Shown here: piece after piece, positions 24,312 to 37,330 of the stretch
Layout of the letters: each line of letters opens with the position of its first letter
Numbering within the stretch: the stretch's first letter is position 1
Source of the DNA: Streptosporangium lutulentum
GTDB lineage: Bacteria > Actinomycetota > Actinomycetes > Streptosporangiales > Streptosporangiaceae
DNA length: 64,000 nucleotides
Reading direction: 5' to 3'
NCBI RefSeq assembly: GCF_030811455.1
Contig: NZ_JAUSQU010000001.1
Span: forward strand, 5,890,001-5,954,000
The notes under the pieces: model-generated
Told to the model about the DNA's origin: nothing
Databases searched by the model: none
Seen by the model: only the letters and a program-made list of their open reading frames with translations
Made by a program: the position numbers and the translations under genes

Positions 24312-24341
24312 GGTGCCGGTACGGCAAGCCGTACCGGCACC
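24312..24341. promoter_or_regulatory. intercistronic hairpin between atpD and atpC
   Basis: Perfect 14-bp arms (24312-24325 and 24328-24341; GGTGCCGGTACGGC and its complement) separated by AA. It lies entirely in the 63-base atpD-atpC gap. It could attenuate transcription, protect the upstream message end, or both. Confidence 0.65.
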
Positions 24342-24349
24342 GAAGGCGA

Positions 24350-26681
<2,332 letters not shown>

Positions 26682-26684
26682 CGG

Positions 26685-28334
<1,650 letters not shown>

Positions 28335-28357
28335 CTCTCTTCAGTCTCCCTATTCGC

Positions 28358-29170
28358 CTAGCCGGCCAACCGGCGGCGGACTTCTTCGATTCGTCCCGCG
28401 ATGGTGGTGTCGATGAGGTCGTCCCCGATGTGAACCGAGAACCCTCCGATCACTCGCGGATCCACCTCGACGTTCAGATGAACGTCGTGGCCGTACGAGG
28501 TGCGCAGCCACGTGGCGAGACGCTGCTTCTGCTCCTCGGAGAGCTCGATGGCGCTGCGCACCACCGCGACGAGCCGCTGCCGCTGGGCGGCGACCAGCCT
28601 GCCGAACTCCTCCAAGCCTCTGTCCAGGCTACGTCCTCGGGGATGAACCACGAGTTGCGTGATCAGACGAAGGCTGGTGGGGGCGACCTTGCTGCCGAGC
28701 AGGGAGGTGAGGAGCTCTCCCTTGCCCTGCGCGGAGACGCCCTGGGCGGCCAGGGTCCGGTGCAGCTCCAGGTTCGAGGCGACGATGCGCCCGAACCGGA
28801 ACAGCTCGTCCTCGACCTCGTCGAGCTTGCCCTGCGCCTCGGCCTCGGCCGCCGCGGCGATGACGCCGAGACGTTCAAGCGCGTCGGACAGGTCACCGGA
28901 ACGCGCCCACTTGGCGGACACGGCCGCGGTCACCGTCTCCAGTGCCGCGTTGCTGACCTTGCCCTCCAGCAGGACCCGTACGGCTTGCGCCTTCTGGGCC
29001 GCCGGACGGGCGGGGTCGGACAGGTTTCGGCGGAGTCCGTGCTCACGGTCGAACAGGTCGGCGACCGAGAAAAGCTCGTCGGCCAGCGTGCCGAGGTCGG
29101 CGCTTCCCGCCACCGCGTTGAAGCGCTCTTCGACCTCGGCCAGCGAAGCCCTGCTCAGGCCTCTCATCAT
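28358..29170 (-). CDS. atpH: ATP synthase delta subunit
   Basis: OSCP-type delta subunit of the peripheral stalk, 270 residues. This is about 90 longer than in E. coli but usual for actinobacteria. N-terminal helical domain (LSRASLAEVEERFNAVAG, ADELFSVADLFDREHGLRRNLSDPARPA), then the C-terminal signature VVRSAIELSEEQKQRLATWL and VDPRVIGGFSVHIGDDLIDTTI. Shares the terminal base region with atpF (stop and start overlap at 29170). Confidence 0.95.
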   Translation of the reverse strand: MMRGLSRASLAEVEERFNAVAGSADLGTLADELFSVADLFDREHGLRRNLSDPARPAAQKAQAVRVLLEGKVSNAALETVTAAVSAKWARSGDLSDALERLGVIAAAAEAEAQGKLDEVEDELFRFGRIVASNLELHRTLAAQGVSAQGKGELLTSLLGSKVAPTSLRLITQLVVHPRGRSLDRGLEEFGRLVAAQRQRLVAVVRSAIELSEEQKQRLATWLRTSYGHDVHLNVEVDPRVIGGFSVHIGDDLIDTTIAGRIEEVRRRLAG

Positions 29171-29718
29171 CAGCGAACCGCCGCGTTGCTCGACTCGAGC
29201 TCCTCAAGGAACCGGTCGACGGTGCGGCGCTGACGCACCTCGTCCTCAAGGGACTCACCGACGATGCGGCCGGCCAGATCGGTCGACAGGCGACCGATCT
29301 CAGAGCGAAGCTGGGCGAACGCCTGCTGGCGGTCGGCCTCGATCTGGGTGTGCGCGGCCTCGATGAGACGGCGGGCCTCGGCCTGCGCCTCCTCGCGGAG
29401 CTCGGCCTTGATCTGCGCGCCCTGCTCACGAGCCTCTTCACGGAGACGTGACGCCTCGTGACGAGCCTCGGTGAGCTGGTCCCTGTACTGCTTGAGAGCT
29501 TCCTGAGCTTCTTCTTGCGCGTCCGCGGCCCGCTTCAGGCCGCCCTCGATCGCGTCGGTCCGCTCGGTCAGAGTCTTCTGAATGCGAGGGGTGAGGATCT
29601 TGCCGACAACGAGGAGTACGAGGAAGAACGCGAAGCCGCCGACAACCAGCTCGGAAGTATGTGGGATAAGAGGGTTGCCACCCTCCTCCGCTGCCAGGAG
29701 CGAAGCTGCCAGAATCAT
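29170..29718 (-). CDS. atpF: ATP synthase subunit b
   Basis: Peripheral stalk subunit b, 182 residues. One N-terminal helix (LVVGGFAFFLVLLVVGKILTPRI), then a long amphipathic coiled coil (TDAIEGGLKRAADAQEEAQE onward, with many Ala, Glu and Arg). It precedes atpH directly and follows atpE by 31 bases. The charged heptad pattern and position make the call secure. Confidence 0.95.
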   Translation of the reverse strand: MILAASLLAAEEGGNPLIPHTSELVVGGFAFFLVLLVVGKILTPRIQKTLTERTDAIEGGLKRAADAQEEAQEALKQYRDQLTEARHEASRLREEAREQGAQIKAELREEAQAEARRLIEAAHTQIEADRQQAFAQLRSEIGRLSTDLAGRIVGESLEDEVRQRRTVDRFLEELESSNAAVR

Positions 29719-29749
29719 TGGTGCAGCCTTCCGTCAGGGTTCTTGCGTC

Positions 29750-30046
<297 letters not shown>

Positions 30047-30838
30047 TCAGTGGTCGGCGTGGAGCGAGTTGCCGATGTACATCGCGGCGAGCATCGCGAA
30101 GAGGAACGCCTGCAGGAACTGAATGAACATCTCGAAGCCGGTCATCGCGACCGTCATGATCACGCCGACCACGCCGAGCGGGGCGCCCAGCGGCGTGAGC
30201 TTCTCGAAGAGGAACCAGAAGCCGACCGTGCTGAAGAAGGCAAGAATGAGGTGGCCGGCGAACATGTTGGCGAACAGTCGCACCGCGTGGGTGAAGGGAG
30301 CGATGATCATGTTCGAGAGAAACTCGATCGGGGCCAGCAGCGCGTAGATCGGCTTGGGCAGCCCCGGGGGGAACATCATGTTCTTGAAGTAGCCGACCGG
30401 GCCCTGGTGCTTGACGCCCAGGTAGACCTTGAGGACGTAGATGCTCACCGCCAGCACGATCGGGAAGGCGATGTGCGAGGCGACCGGGAACTGCAGGACG
30501 GGAACGACACCCATCACATTCCAGATCCAGACCAGGAAGAAGATGCTGAGCAGCAGGCCCATCCACCGGTCAGCGTCCTTGCCGAGGAACGGCCGGGCGA
30601 CCTGGTCGCGGACGAACGTGTAGCCCATCTCACCGATGTTCTGGACGCCCCGGGGCACCAGCTTCGGGTTGGCGAAGGCGGACCAGCAGAAGGCGACGAC
30701 GATGAGCGTGCTCAGGATCGCCAGCAACACCGGCTTCGTGAACCAGTCGACACCTGAGATTATCGGCGGGGAGTCGAAGAGTTCCAGGCCCGGAGGCGTG
30801 AACTCGTCCCCGGGGGCGAGGAGCGTCAGCGTGCTCAC
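30047..30838 (-). CDS. atpB: ATP synthase subunit a
   Basis: Membrane stator subunit a, 263 residues. Five or six helices; the essential half-channel Arg is in THAVRLFANMFAGHLIL (about residue 186), followed by the C-terminal signature ALTGFEMFIQFLQAFLFAMLAAMYIGNSLH-like segment near residues 230-260. It forms the proton path with the c-ring. Follows a small AtpI/AtpZ-type gene and precedes atpE. Confidence 0.96.
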   Translation of the reverse strand: MSTLTLLAPGDEFTPPGLELFDSPPIISGVDWFTKPVLLAILSTLIVVAFCWSAFANPKLVPRGVQNIGEMGYTFVRDQVARPFLGKDADRWMGLLLSIFFLVWIWNVMGVVPVLQFPVASHIAFPIVLAVSIYVLKVYLGVKHQGPVGYFKNMMFPPGLPKPIYALLAPIEFLSNMIIAPFTHAVRLFANMFAGHLILAFFSTVGFWFLFEKLTPLGAPLGVVGVIMTVAMTGFEMFIQFLQAFLFAMLAAMYIGNSLHADH

Positions 30839-30905
30839 GCGGCGTTCCCTTCAGCGTGGTAGTGGATCGAAATGGCTTCGTCAGCGAAGCGACCGCCGCC
30901 GAAGG

Positions 30906-31130
30906 CTAGCGACCGTACTTCCGGTAGACCAGGTAGACGGCTAGAGCGACTCCGAGGATCAGCCCGATCGGAGTGAAGGCGACCACGCCGGTCCATTTGG
31001 ACAGCAACCAACCGGCACCGCCGTACAGAATCATCCCGGAGAGGAGATAACTGGGGATCGACCAGGCGGCGCTGGCAAAGTCGCGACCGTCGTCCTCGGG
31101 CCGGATTTTCTTTTCGCTCATCGCGGGCAT
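30906..31130 (-). CDS. AtpZ/AtpI-family small membrane protein
   Basis: A 74-residue protein with a charged N-terminus (MSEKKIRPEDDGRDFASAAWSIPSYL) and two helices (LSGMILYGGAGWLLSKW; IGLILGVALAVYLVYRKYGR). This is the AtpZ/FoF1-associated family (PF09527), which helps assembly of the c-ring or carries Mg/Ca. It lies between the AtpI-like gene and atpB. ATG 31130 or 31121 could be the start; neither has a clear SD. Confidence 0.8.
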   Translation of the reverse strand: MPAMSEKKIRPEDDGRDFASAAWSIPSYLLSGMILYGGAGWLLSKWTGVVAFTPIGLILGVALAVYLVYRKYGR

Positions 31131-31199
31131 GACGATAGCAGCCGCGACGAGGACTAGTCATATCGGGCAGGGTCGGACCCGCCAGCGAGATAATACGCC

Positions 31200-31625
31200 T
31201 CACCGGGAACCGTCCCGGCCCACAGTCCCCGCCTCGGGGTCGACGTAGAGCATTTTAAGTTTCATGAAGCCGCGCATCTCACCCACGCTCCAGGCGACCG
31301 TGCACACGATGGCGGCCCAGCCGAATGCCTTCGGCTCGAAGACGGTGACGTCTTCGAACGTCCTGAGGAGGACCATGATGATGAGAATCTTCACCACGTA
31401 GCTCAGAACCGCGGCGGTCATCATCATCATGGGCGAGACGCGGCTGGCATAGGAGACGACGATCACGCCGATGGTGAAGAAAGCGCAAACGATCAGGGTC
31501 CCGACGGCGGCGCCCAGTGCTCCCTTGCCTCCGGCGATCAGAGCGGCGACCAGGATCACGAGCAGACCCACGAGCACCGTGGGTATCGCCGCCCCCTTCA
31601 GGAGACGTATGTCGTTGGCCTGCAT
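31200..31625 (-). CDS. AtpI-like ATP synthase operon protein
   Basis: A 141-residue protein with four helices (AAIPTVLVGLLVILVAALIAGG; GALGAAVGTLIVCAFFTIGVIVV; MMMMTAAVLSYVVKILIIMVLL; WAAIVCTVAWSVGEMRGFM). It is equivalent to the first gene of the actinobacterial atp operon (Rv1303 type). ATG 31625 has TTGGAG 5 bases upstream; a GTG at 31631 lies inside that SD. Role in synthase assembly is inferred from position. Confidence 0.8.
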   Translation of the reverse strand: MQANDIRLLKGAAIPTVLVGLLVILVAALIAGGKGALGAAVGTLIVCAFFTIGVIVVSYASRVSPMMMMTAAVLSYVVKILIIMVLLRTFEDVTVFEPKAFGWAAIVCTVAWSVGEMRGFMKLKMLYVDPEAGTVGRDGSR

Positions 31626-31643
31626 CGGCACTCCAAGTAACTT

Positions 31644-31672
31644 TTATCAAGCGAGCGATTGCTACCTTGCAA
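31644..31672 (-). promoter_or_regulatory. probable atp operon promoter
   Basis: On the minus strand TTGCAA (31667-31672), a 17-base spacer and TGATAA (31644-31649) form a good sigma70-type promoter 19 bases upstream of the first ATG of the atp operon. This leaves a very short untranslated leader containing the SD. The neighbourhood is AT-richer than average. Confidence 0.5.
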
Positions 31673-31777
31673 AGCTCATCTGGTTGAGCTTCTGTTAGTG
31701 AAAGCTATCACAAGCTCTTGGAAGGCCGCCTTTACCTGCCGTTTCAAGTAAACGATCATTGGGTTACCGGAGGGTGC

Positions 31778-33076
31778 TCAGAGCCGCGTCTCAGGGTTTG
31801 AGAAACTCGACCGGGGGGCGACGAGCGTCATGTCGGGGAGCGCGGTCAGCATCGCCGTGTCGTTGTCGGCGGCCGACCGGGGACCCGGCCCCTCGGGGGA
31901 GGGCGGAGGAGACTGGACCGGCACCGTGTCAGGGCGCGAGCGACGACCGGCGCTGTGCGCCCCGTGGCCCCCACCACCGCCGGCCTCCCGGCGTGCGCGC
32001 CAGCGCGGCAGCGACATCACCACCAGCACGCCGACGGCCAGCAGCACGGTCAGCGGGAACAGGACGAGCGGAACGCCCTCGATGGACAGCCCCACGACCG
32101 TGAAGGCGAACAGGAAGGTCCAGGTGTACATGATCAGGACGCTGCGCCGGTGCGAGTGGCCGACGTCCAGCAGCCGGTGATGGAGATGGCCCCGGTCGGG
32201 GGCGAACGGCGACAGGCCGTTGGAGGTGCGCCGCACCACCGCCATGATCAGGTCGAGCAGCGGCAGCACCAGGATCGCGACCGGCACGATGAGGGGAAGG
32301 ACCACGGGGAACCGGTTGATGTTGCTGGAGTCGAGCGGCGTCACGGTGATCATCGTGGAGGCGAGCACCAGGCCGATCAGCATCGCCCCGGTGTCACCCA
32401 TGAAGATCTTCGCCGGATGGAAGTTGTGCGGCAGGAAGCCCAGACACATGCCGATGAGCACCGAGGCGATCACCGCCGTGACGTTGATGCTGCTGTCCCC
32501 GTAGTCCTTGGACAGGGCGATGGAGTACGTCCACGTGGCCATGGCCGCGATGCCGACGATGCCGGCCGCCAGACCGTCCAGACCGTCGACGAAGTTGACC
32601 GCGTTGATCATGATGATCACGATCAATATCGTGATCACCGGTCTCAGCGTCGAGTCCAGGCTGGTCTGCCCGCCCAGAGAGGTGGGCAGCGGGAGCCACG
32701 GCAGGCTGACGTCGAAGGCGACGAGCACGCCCGCGGCGCCGATCTGCCCGGCGAACTTGATGAGGGCGTCCATGCCCCACCAGTCGTCCAGGAAGCCGGT
32801 CAGCGTGATCAGACCGCCCGCGAGGATCAGCGCGATCACGGTTTTGCCCTCGGCGAGCTTGCCGCCGGCGTAGGGCAGTTCGCTGGCGACCAGCAGGCCC
32901 GCGACGAGCCCGCCGTACATCGCCAGGCCGCCGAGTCTGGGCGTCGGCGTGGTGTGCACGTCGCGGTCACGGACCTCGGGCATCGCACCGATGCGAATGG
33001 CGAAAACGCGGACCAGCGGGACCAGTAGATAGGTCATCGCCGCCGCCACCAGCGCCATGAGTAGATATTCGCGCAC
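31778..33076 (-). CDS. undecaprenyl-phosphate sugar-1-phosphate transferase, WecA/MraY family
   Basis: Polytopic transferase of 432 residues that starts lipid-linked glycan synthesis by moving a sugar-1-phosphate from a UDP-sugar to polyprenyl phosphate. About eleven helices. Family motifs: TPRLGGLAMYGG, LTGFLDDWWGMD (DD pair), NAVNFVDGLDGLAAG, FLPHNFHPAKIFMGDTGAM and the cytoplasmic HLHHRLLDVGHSHR (the HIHH-like motif of WecA). The C-terminal 70 residues are a low-complexity Gly/Pro tail. Rv1302 (WecA) occupies this place in M. tuberculosis, where it starts arabinogalactan. Follows glyA by 57 bases. Which polymer it feeds here is unknown. Confidence 0.9.
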   Translation of the reverse strand: MREYLLMALVAAAMTYLLVPLVRVFAIRIGAMPEVRDRDVHTTPTPRLGGLAMYGGLVAGLLVASELPYAGGKLAEGKTVIALILAGGLITLTGFLDDWWGMDALIKFAGQIGAAGVLVAFDVSLPWLPLPTSLGGQTSLDSTLRPVITILIVIIMINAVNFVDGLDGLAAGIVGIAAMATWTYSIALSKDYGDSSINVTAVIASVLIGMCLGFLPHNFHPAKIFMGDTGAMLIGLVLASTMITVTPLDSSNINRFPVVLPLIVPVAILVLPLLDLIMAVVRRTSNGLSPFAPDRGHLHHRLLDVGHSHRRSVLIMYTWTFLFAFTVVGLSIEGVPLVLFPLTVLLAVGVLVVMSLPRWRARREAGGGGGHGAHSAGRRSRPDTVPVQSPPPSPEGPGPRSAADNDTAMLTALPDMTLVAPRSSFSNPETRL

Positions 33077-33133
33077 GGACCTAGTTTCGCGGATAGTCCG
33101 GCCAACTGTGACCGGAAAACGACACAGAACAGC

Positions 33134-34399
33134 TCATAGTTCCCTGGGATATGCCGGACAGGCCCGCGTCAGCTCCATGACCCGCCTTCTTGTCTCTCCT
33201 GCCGCGTCCGGGCTCCGGATGACCTGCGCCACCATCGAGGCCACCTCTTTCATCTCCTCGGGCCCCATCCCCTGCGTCGTGACGGAGGGGGTGCCGACCC
33301 GGATCCCGGACGTCACCGTGGGCGGCTCGGGATCGTACGGGATCGCGTTGCGATTCAGGATGATCCCCGCGTCGTGGCACCGCTGCTCGGCCACCGCGCC
33401 CGTGACCCCGGCGTCCCTCAGGTCGATCAGCGCCAGATGGCTGTCCGTGCCCCCGGAGACGGGCCGCATGCCCTCGGCCGCCAGGGCGTCGGCCAGCACC
33501 CGGGCGTTGTCCACCACCCGCCGCGCGTACTGCGCGAACTCCGGCTGGAGCGCCTCGCCGAACGCCACCGCCTTGGCCGCTATCGCGTGCATGAGCGGAC
33601 CGCCCTGGACGAACGGGAAGACCGCCCGGTCGACCCTGGACGCCAGCTCCTGCGTGCACATGATGCCGCCGCCCCTCGGGCCGCGGAGCGCCTTGTGCGT
33701 GGTGAAGGTCACCACGTCGGCGTACGGCACGGCGGACGGCAGGGCTCCTCCCGCCATCAGGCCGATGGTGTGCGCGACGTCCGCCAGCAGCCAGGCGCCC
33801 ACCTCGTCGGCGATCCCCCTGAAGGCCGCGAAGTCGATCTCGCGTGGATACGCCGTGGCACCACAAATGATCATCTTGGGCTGGTGCCGCAGCGCCAGGC
33901 CCCTGACCTCGTCGTAGTCGATCAGCTCGGTGTCCCTGCGCACGCCGTACGCCACGACGTCGAACCACCGGCCTGAGAAGTTGACGCGGGAGCCGTGAGT
34001 GAGATGGCCGCCGTGCGGCAACGCCATGGCCAGCACGGTGTCACCCGGCTGGAGGAGGGCCGCGTACGCGGCGAGGTTGGCCGAGGCGCCCGAATGGGGT
34101 TGCACGTTGACGTGGTCGGCGCCGAAGAGCCGCTTGGCCCGGTCGATCGCGAGCTGCTCCGCCCGGTCGACCACCTCACAGCCCGCGTAGTAACGCCTGC
34201 CGGGATACCCCTCGGCGTATTTGTTGGTGAGCGTCGAACCGAGCGCGGCGAGCACGGCGGGCGAGGCGAGGTTCTCGCTCGCGATGAGCTGGATGCCGCC
34301 GCGGAGCCGGTCCAGCTCATCGAGGAGAACGCGCGCGACCTCAGGGTCCTGCCTCTGCAGGAGACCGAAATCAGGCCCGTAGTACGGCTCTGCGCCCAT
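33134..34399 (-). CDS. glyA: serine hydroxymethyltransferase
   Basis: PLP enzyme converting serine and tetrahydrofolate to glycine and methylene-tetrahydrofolate; 421 residues, normal length. Motifs: [76 protein letters not shown] and [15 protein letters not shown] with the PLP lysine (about residue 236). It sits between tsaC-side genes and wecA as in Streptomyces. No glycine riboswitch was seen in the 78-base upstream gap. Confidence 0.96.
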   Translation of the reverse strand: MGAEPYYGPDFGLLQRQDPEVARVLLDELDRLRGGIQLIASENLASPAVLAALGSTLTNKYAEGYPGRRYYAGCEVVDRAEQLAIDRAKRLFGADHVNVQPHSGASANLAAYAALLQPGDTVLAMALPHGGHLTHGSRVNFSGRWFDVVAYGVRRDTELIDYDEVRGLALRHQPKMIICGATAYPREIDFAAFRGIADEVGAWLLADVAHTIGLMAGGALPSAVPYADVVTFTTHKALRGPRGGGIMCTQELASRVDRAVFPFVQGGPLMHAIAAKAVAFGEALQPEFAQYARRVVDNARVLADALAAEGMRPVSGGTDSHLALIDLRDAGVTGAVAEQRCHDAGIILNRNAIPYDPEPPTVTSGIRVGTPSVTTQGMGPEEMKEVASMVAQVIRSPDAAGETRRRVMELTRACPAYPREL

Positions 34400-34477
34400 G
34401 GCTCACATCCCGGGGATGACGACTCACCCCCACTGTAAGCCCGCTCGGCCCTCTTTTCCCACGTCAGCCGCGCGTCG

Positions 34478-34858
34478 TCATGAGAATGCGTGCGGTGCTC
34501 CGGCGGCGACGGGGATCCACCTCGGCGTGTCGGCGGCCTGATCACTGATCGACGTGAGGATCGCCTGCCGGTAGAGACCGAGACGGGTGCGCCACGCCGT
34601 CATGTCCTCGACGTAGCGGCCCGAGACGGGTGCGTCCCAGACGTCCCTGCTCCTGGCGAGCTGGTAGGCCTTGTCCAGGGAGGCGGTCAGCGTGTCGAGC
34701 ACGGGGAGCACCTGTCTCCACATCATGACCAGCCGCTGGTAGTCGGGATTGAACTCCCACGACATGGCGGTGTCCGGAGACGGCAGCCCGACGCCTCCCG
34801 AGACCGGCGGGGTCTCTCCCGGCTGCAGCGGCTGCGGTGCGGGTGGATCCACGAACAT
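34478..34858 (-). CDS. small protein, WXG100/ESX-like candidate
   Basis: A 126-residue protein. N-terminal Pro-rich stretch (FVDPPAPQPLQPGETPPV) then a helical domain: YQRLVMMWRQVLPVLDTL, LDKAYQLARSRDVWDAPVSG, RYVEDMTAWRTRLGLYRQAI. The hairpin-like pair of helices with VWDAPVSGRYVEDM resembles ESX/WXG100-type proteins (W-x-A/S-x-x-F spacing), but no exact WXG motif is present, so the call is tentative. GAGGAG is 6 bases before the ATG. It follows the large repeat protein gene by 28 bases on the same strand; they probably act together. No ESX ATPase gene lies in the window. Confidence 0.5.
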   Translation of the reverse strand: MFVDPPAPQPLQPGETPPVSGGVGLPSPDTAMSWEFNPDYQRLVMMWRQVLPVLDTLTASLDKAYQLARSRDVWDAPVSGRYVEDMTAWRTRLGLYRQAILTSISDQAADTPRWIPVAAGAPHAFS

Positions 34859-34886
34859 CACAGACTCCTCACGCTCACTGTCCGCC

Positions 34887-37055
34887 TCACTTTCCGCCGC
34901 CGAGTGGCGGAATCGACCGCAGCGGGTCACCGGGATCCACGTCGTCCGCCGGGCCGTCGGGCCTGATGTCCATGGGCGCCCAGGCGCCCTCGCCCCAGGT
35001 CTCTCCGTCGGGCACCTGCACGCCCGGCATGTCCAGTGGCTCGATCTCACTGACATTGTCGACGAGCGTCTTGAGCGCGTCCATGTCCAGCGGGCCCGCC
35101 TCGGCCGAGACGACGTCACTGCCGTCGTCCGCCCACCGCGCGACCGCCCCCTCGTCTCCCGTCCCCACGGTCTGCCCCGGGGCGTTCCCGGTCGCCGTTC
35201 CCGCGGCCTGCGTCCCGGCGTCGCCGGAGACGCCCGTTCCGATCGGCTGCGTCCCGGCGTCTCCGGAAGTGGTCGTGCCCACCGACTGCGTCCCGGCGTC
35301 CACAGAAAGAGCCGTCCCGATCGACTGCGCCGGGGCACCTCCCTGAGCCGTTCCGGCCGGTGGCGTGGCCGCCTTTCCGTCCGTGTCCGGCGGCTGGACC
35401 GTCTGACCGGGAGCCGGCTCGGCGGTGTCGAGGAGGGGGAAGTCAGGCTTCGCCGAGGACAGCGGTTCGTTCGGCTCGACCCAGCCGGGTTGGCCTGAGA
35501 CGTCGGAGACGCCGTCGACCTCGGGCATCCCCAACGGCGGGATGTCCTCGATGTTCTTCAACAGCTCGCTGACCTGCTCCGCCGTGGGCGAGTCGAGCGG
35601 GATCTGCAGCACCTTCACCCCATCGATCTCCACGACCTTCGGTTGCGAGTCGCCGCTCTGGTCGATGTCGTCGGGATGGTCCTTCTGCGGGGTGTCCACG
35701 ATGTCGGTGCCTGACGTGCCGCCCTCTTCCCTGGGGGAGCGCTCGTCACCCTTGGAACCGACGTCGCCCTTGCCGTCGGGGTCGTTCGCGGGGGCGTCGG
35801 GCGTGGTCTCCCCGGTGCGTGGCGACGTGTCGTTGATCTGGTCGACCTGTGTCCGCGAGTCGTCCGCCCTCGGCTCCTCCGGCACGGGATCGGGATTCGG
35901 CGTCTCCCTCGGCGCCGGATCGACAGGCTGCTCACCGCCCTGAGCACCCTCGCCCGGCCCCGGAACCGCCCCACCTTGAACGTTCTCACCCGGCCCCGGA
36001 ATCTCACCGCCCTGAACGTTCTCACCCGGTCCTGGAGCCACCCCACCTTGGACGTTCTCACCCGGCCCCGGCCCCGCCCCGCCCTGAACGTTCTCACCCG
36101 GCCCCGGAACCGCCGGTTTCAAGTCCTCGACCCTCGGCGCCTGCGGCCGCGCATCGTCCGCCCTCGGCTCCTCCGGCACGGGATCGGGATTCGGCGTCTC
36201 CCTCGGCGCCGGGTCAACAGGCTGCTCACCATCCCGAGAACTCTCACCCGGCCCGGGAACCACCGAGTCCACATACTCGTCTCGCGGAGCCTGCGGCTGT
36301 GCGTCCTCCGCCTCGGGCCTCGGTTCCGGCACAGGGTCGGGATCCAGTGGTTCCGGCTTCACGACGTCCTTGGGCTCCTCCCCCTCGCGTGGGGAGATTT
36401 CGTCACCCTTGGAACCGGTCTCCGGCTTGGGATCACCGGCTTGGGGAGAGTCCTTGGAGCCCGTCTCCGGCTTGGCATCCTCAGCCCGCGGAGAATCCTT
36501 CGACCCCGTCTCCGGCTTGGCATCCTCAGCCCGCGGAGAATCCTTCGACCCCGTCTCCGGCTTGGCATCCTCAGCCCGCGGAGAATCCTTCGAACCGTCC
36601 CGGGGAGAGGTCTCGTCGCCCTTGGAATCGGTCTTGGACTTCGCGTCGTCGCCCTTGGGAGTGTCCGATGCGGGCTGATCCTTGGGATTGTCACGCGGAG
36701 CGGTGTCAGCCGACTGGTCACCGACACGGGGCCTGGCGTCGCCACCCGGGGAATCAGTCTCGGCCTTGCGAGAATCGGATCCCACGCCTCCGGCCCTCGG
36801 CTCCGCGGGAGGGGCCGTGCCCTCCTGCTTGACCTTCTTCTCCAGCAGCTCCACGCGGTTGGAGACGTCACGGATCATTTTTTCGCAGTCGTCGGCGATC
36901 TGGGCCGGACGGTGAGTGGACGGCGCGGGCAGGCCCGCCCCGCGCATCAGGTGGTTGACCCGCTCCTCATCGCTCCGCATCCGCACCGCGGCTTGTTGCA
37001 CCTCGGACAGCAGGTCACGGACCAGCTTGGGGTCCATTCCTTCGAACTTGCCCAT
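34887..37055 (-). CDS. repeat-rich 722-residue protein with helical N-terminus
   Basis: Unrecognised protein. Residues 1-80 are helical (MGKFEGMDPKLVRDLLSEV, ADDCEKMIRDVSNRVELLEKKVKQ). About 85-600 is disordered, rich in P, D, E, K, G and S, and built from short repeats: three exact and one diverged copy of a 15-residue unit (DSPRAEDAKPETGSK), five copies of PGPGENVQGG and two of RETPNPDPVPEEPRADD. After 600, shorter GTxxSGDAGTQ repeats occur. The end is more ordered (DMDALKTLVDNVSEIEPLDMPG). A similar sentence occurs at about 530 (VSELLKNIEDIPPLGMPEVDGV). ATG 37055 has GGGAGA upstream; the frame is open further left without matching character. No signal peptide. A type VII substrate or surface-interaction scaffold is a guess. 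Confidence 0.7.
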   Translation of the reverse strand: MGKFEGMDPKLVRDLLSEVQQAAVRMRSDEERVNHLMRGAGLPAPSTHRPAQIADDCEKMIRDVSNRVELLEKKVKQEGTAPPAEPRAGGVGSDSRKAETDSPGGDARPRVGDQSADTAPRDNPKDQPASDTPKGDDAKSKTDSKGDETSPRDGSKDSPRAEDAKPETGSKDSPRAEDAKPETGSKDSPRAEDAKPETGSKDSPQAGDPKPETGSKGDEISPREGEEPKDVVKPEPLDPDPVPEPRPEAEDAQPQAPRDEYVDSVVPGPGESSRDGEQPVDPAPRETPNPDPVPEEPRADDARPQAPRVEDLKPAVPGPGENVQGGAGPGPGENVQGGVAPGPGENVQGGEIPGPGENVQGGAVPGPGEGAQGGEQPVDPAPRETPNPDPVPEEPRADDSRTQVDQINDTSPRTGETTPDAPANDPDGKGDVGSKGDERSPREEGGTSGTDIVDTPQKDHPDDIDQSGDSQPKVVEIDGVKVLQIPLDSPTAEQVSELLKNIEDIPPLGMPEVDGVSDVSGQPGWVEPNEPLSSAKPDFPLLDTAEPAPGQTVQPPDTDGKAATPPAGTAQGGAPAQSIGTALSVDAGTQSVGTTTSGDAGTQPIGTGVSGDAGTQAAGTATGNAPGQTVGTGDEGAVARWADDGSDVVSAEAGPLDMDALKTLVDNVSEIEPLDMPGVQVPDGETWGEGAWAPMDIRPDGPADDVDPGDPLRSIPPLGGGK

Positions 37056-37330
37056 GGACGTCTCCCGGAGGGTGTCGGCCCACTTCACGGTACCGGGGAG
37101 AACGCCGCGCGTCACGGTGATAATCAGACGGCATGGATCACGGGCCCGAACGGCATTCGGTGACGTGGAGTCCTCCGGCCGATCACCCCGGGCGTACGCC
37201 ACTGGGCGCGGCCCCTTCGTGACGTCAAGCCCGCCGCGACCTCGGTGACGCAAAAACGAGGAAACCGAAAGTGCCAAATATCATTAGTGCGGCATAAGGT
37301 AGCGCAGGTTGCATAGCAACTCTTGTTGGT

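Noticed and set aside
35849-37163. Long Pro/His/Arg-rich open frames antisense to the 722-residue protein gene
   Set aside because: Low-complexity shadows of the repeats. The minus-strand frame has an ordered head and tail, a ribosome site and a start.
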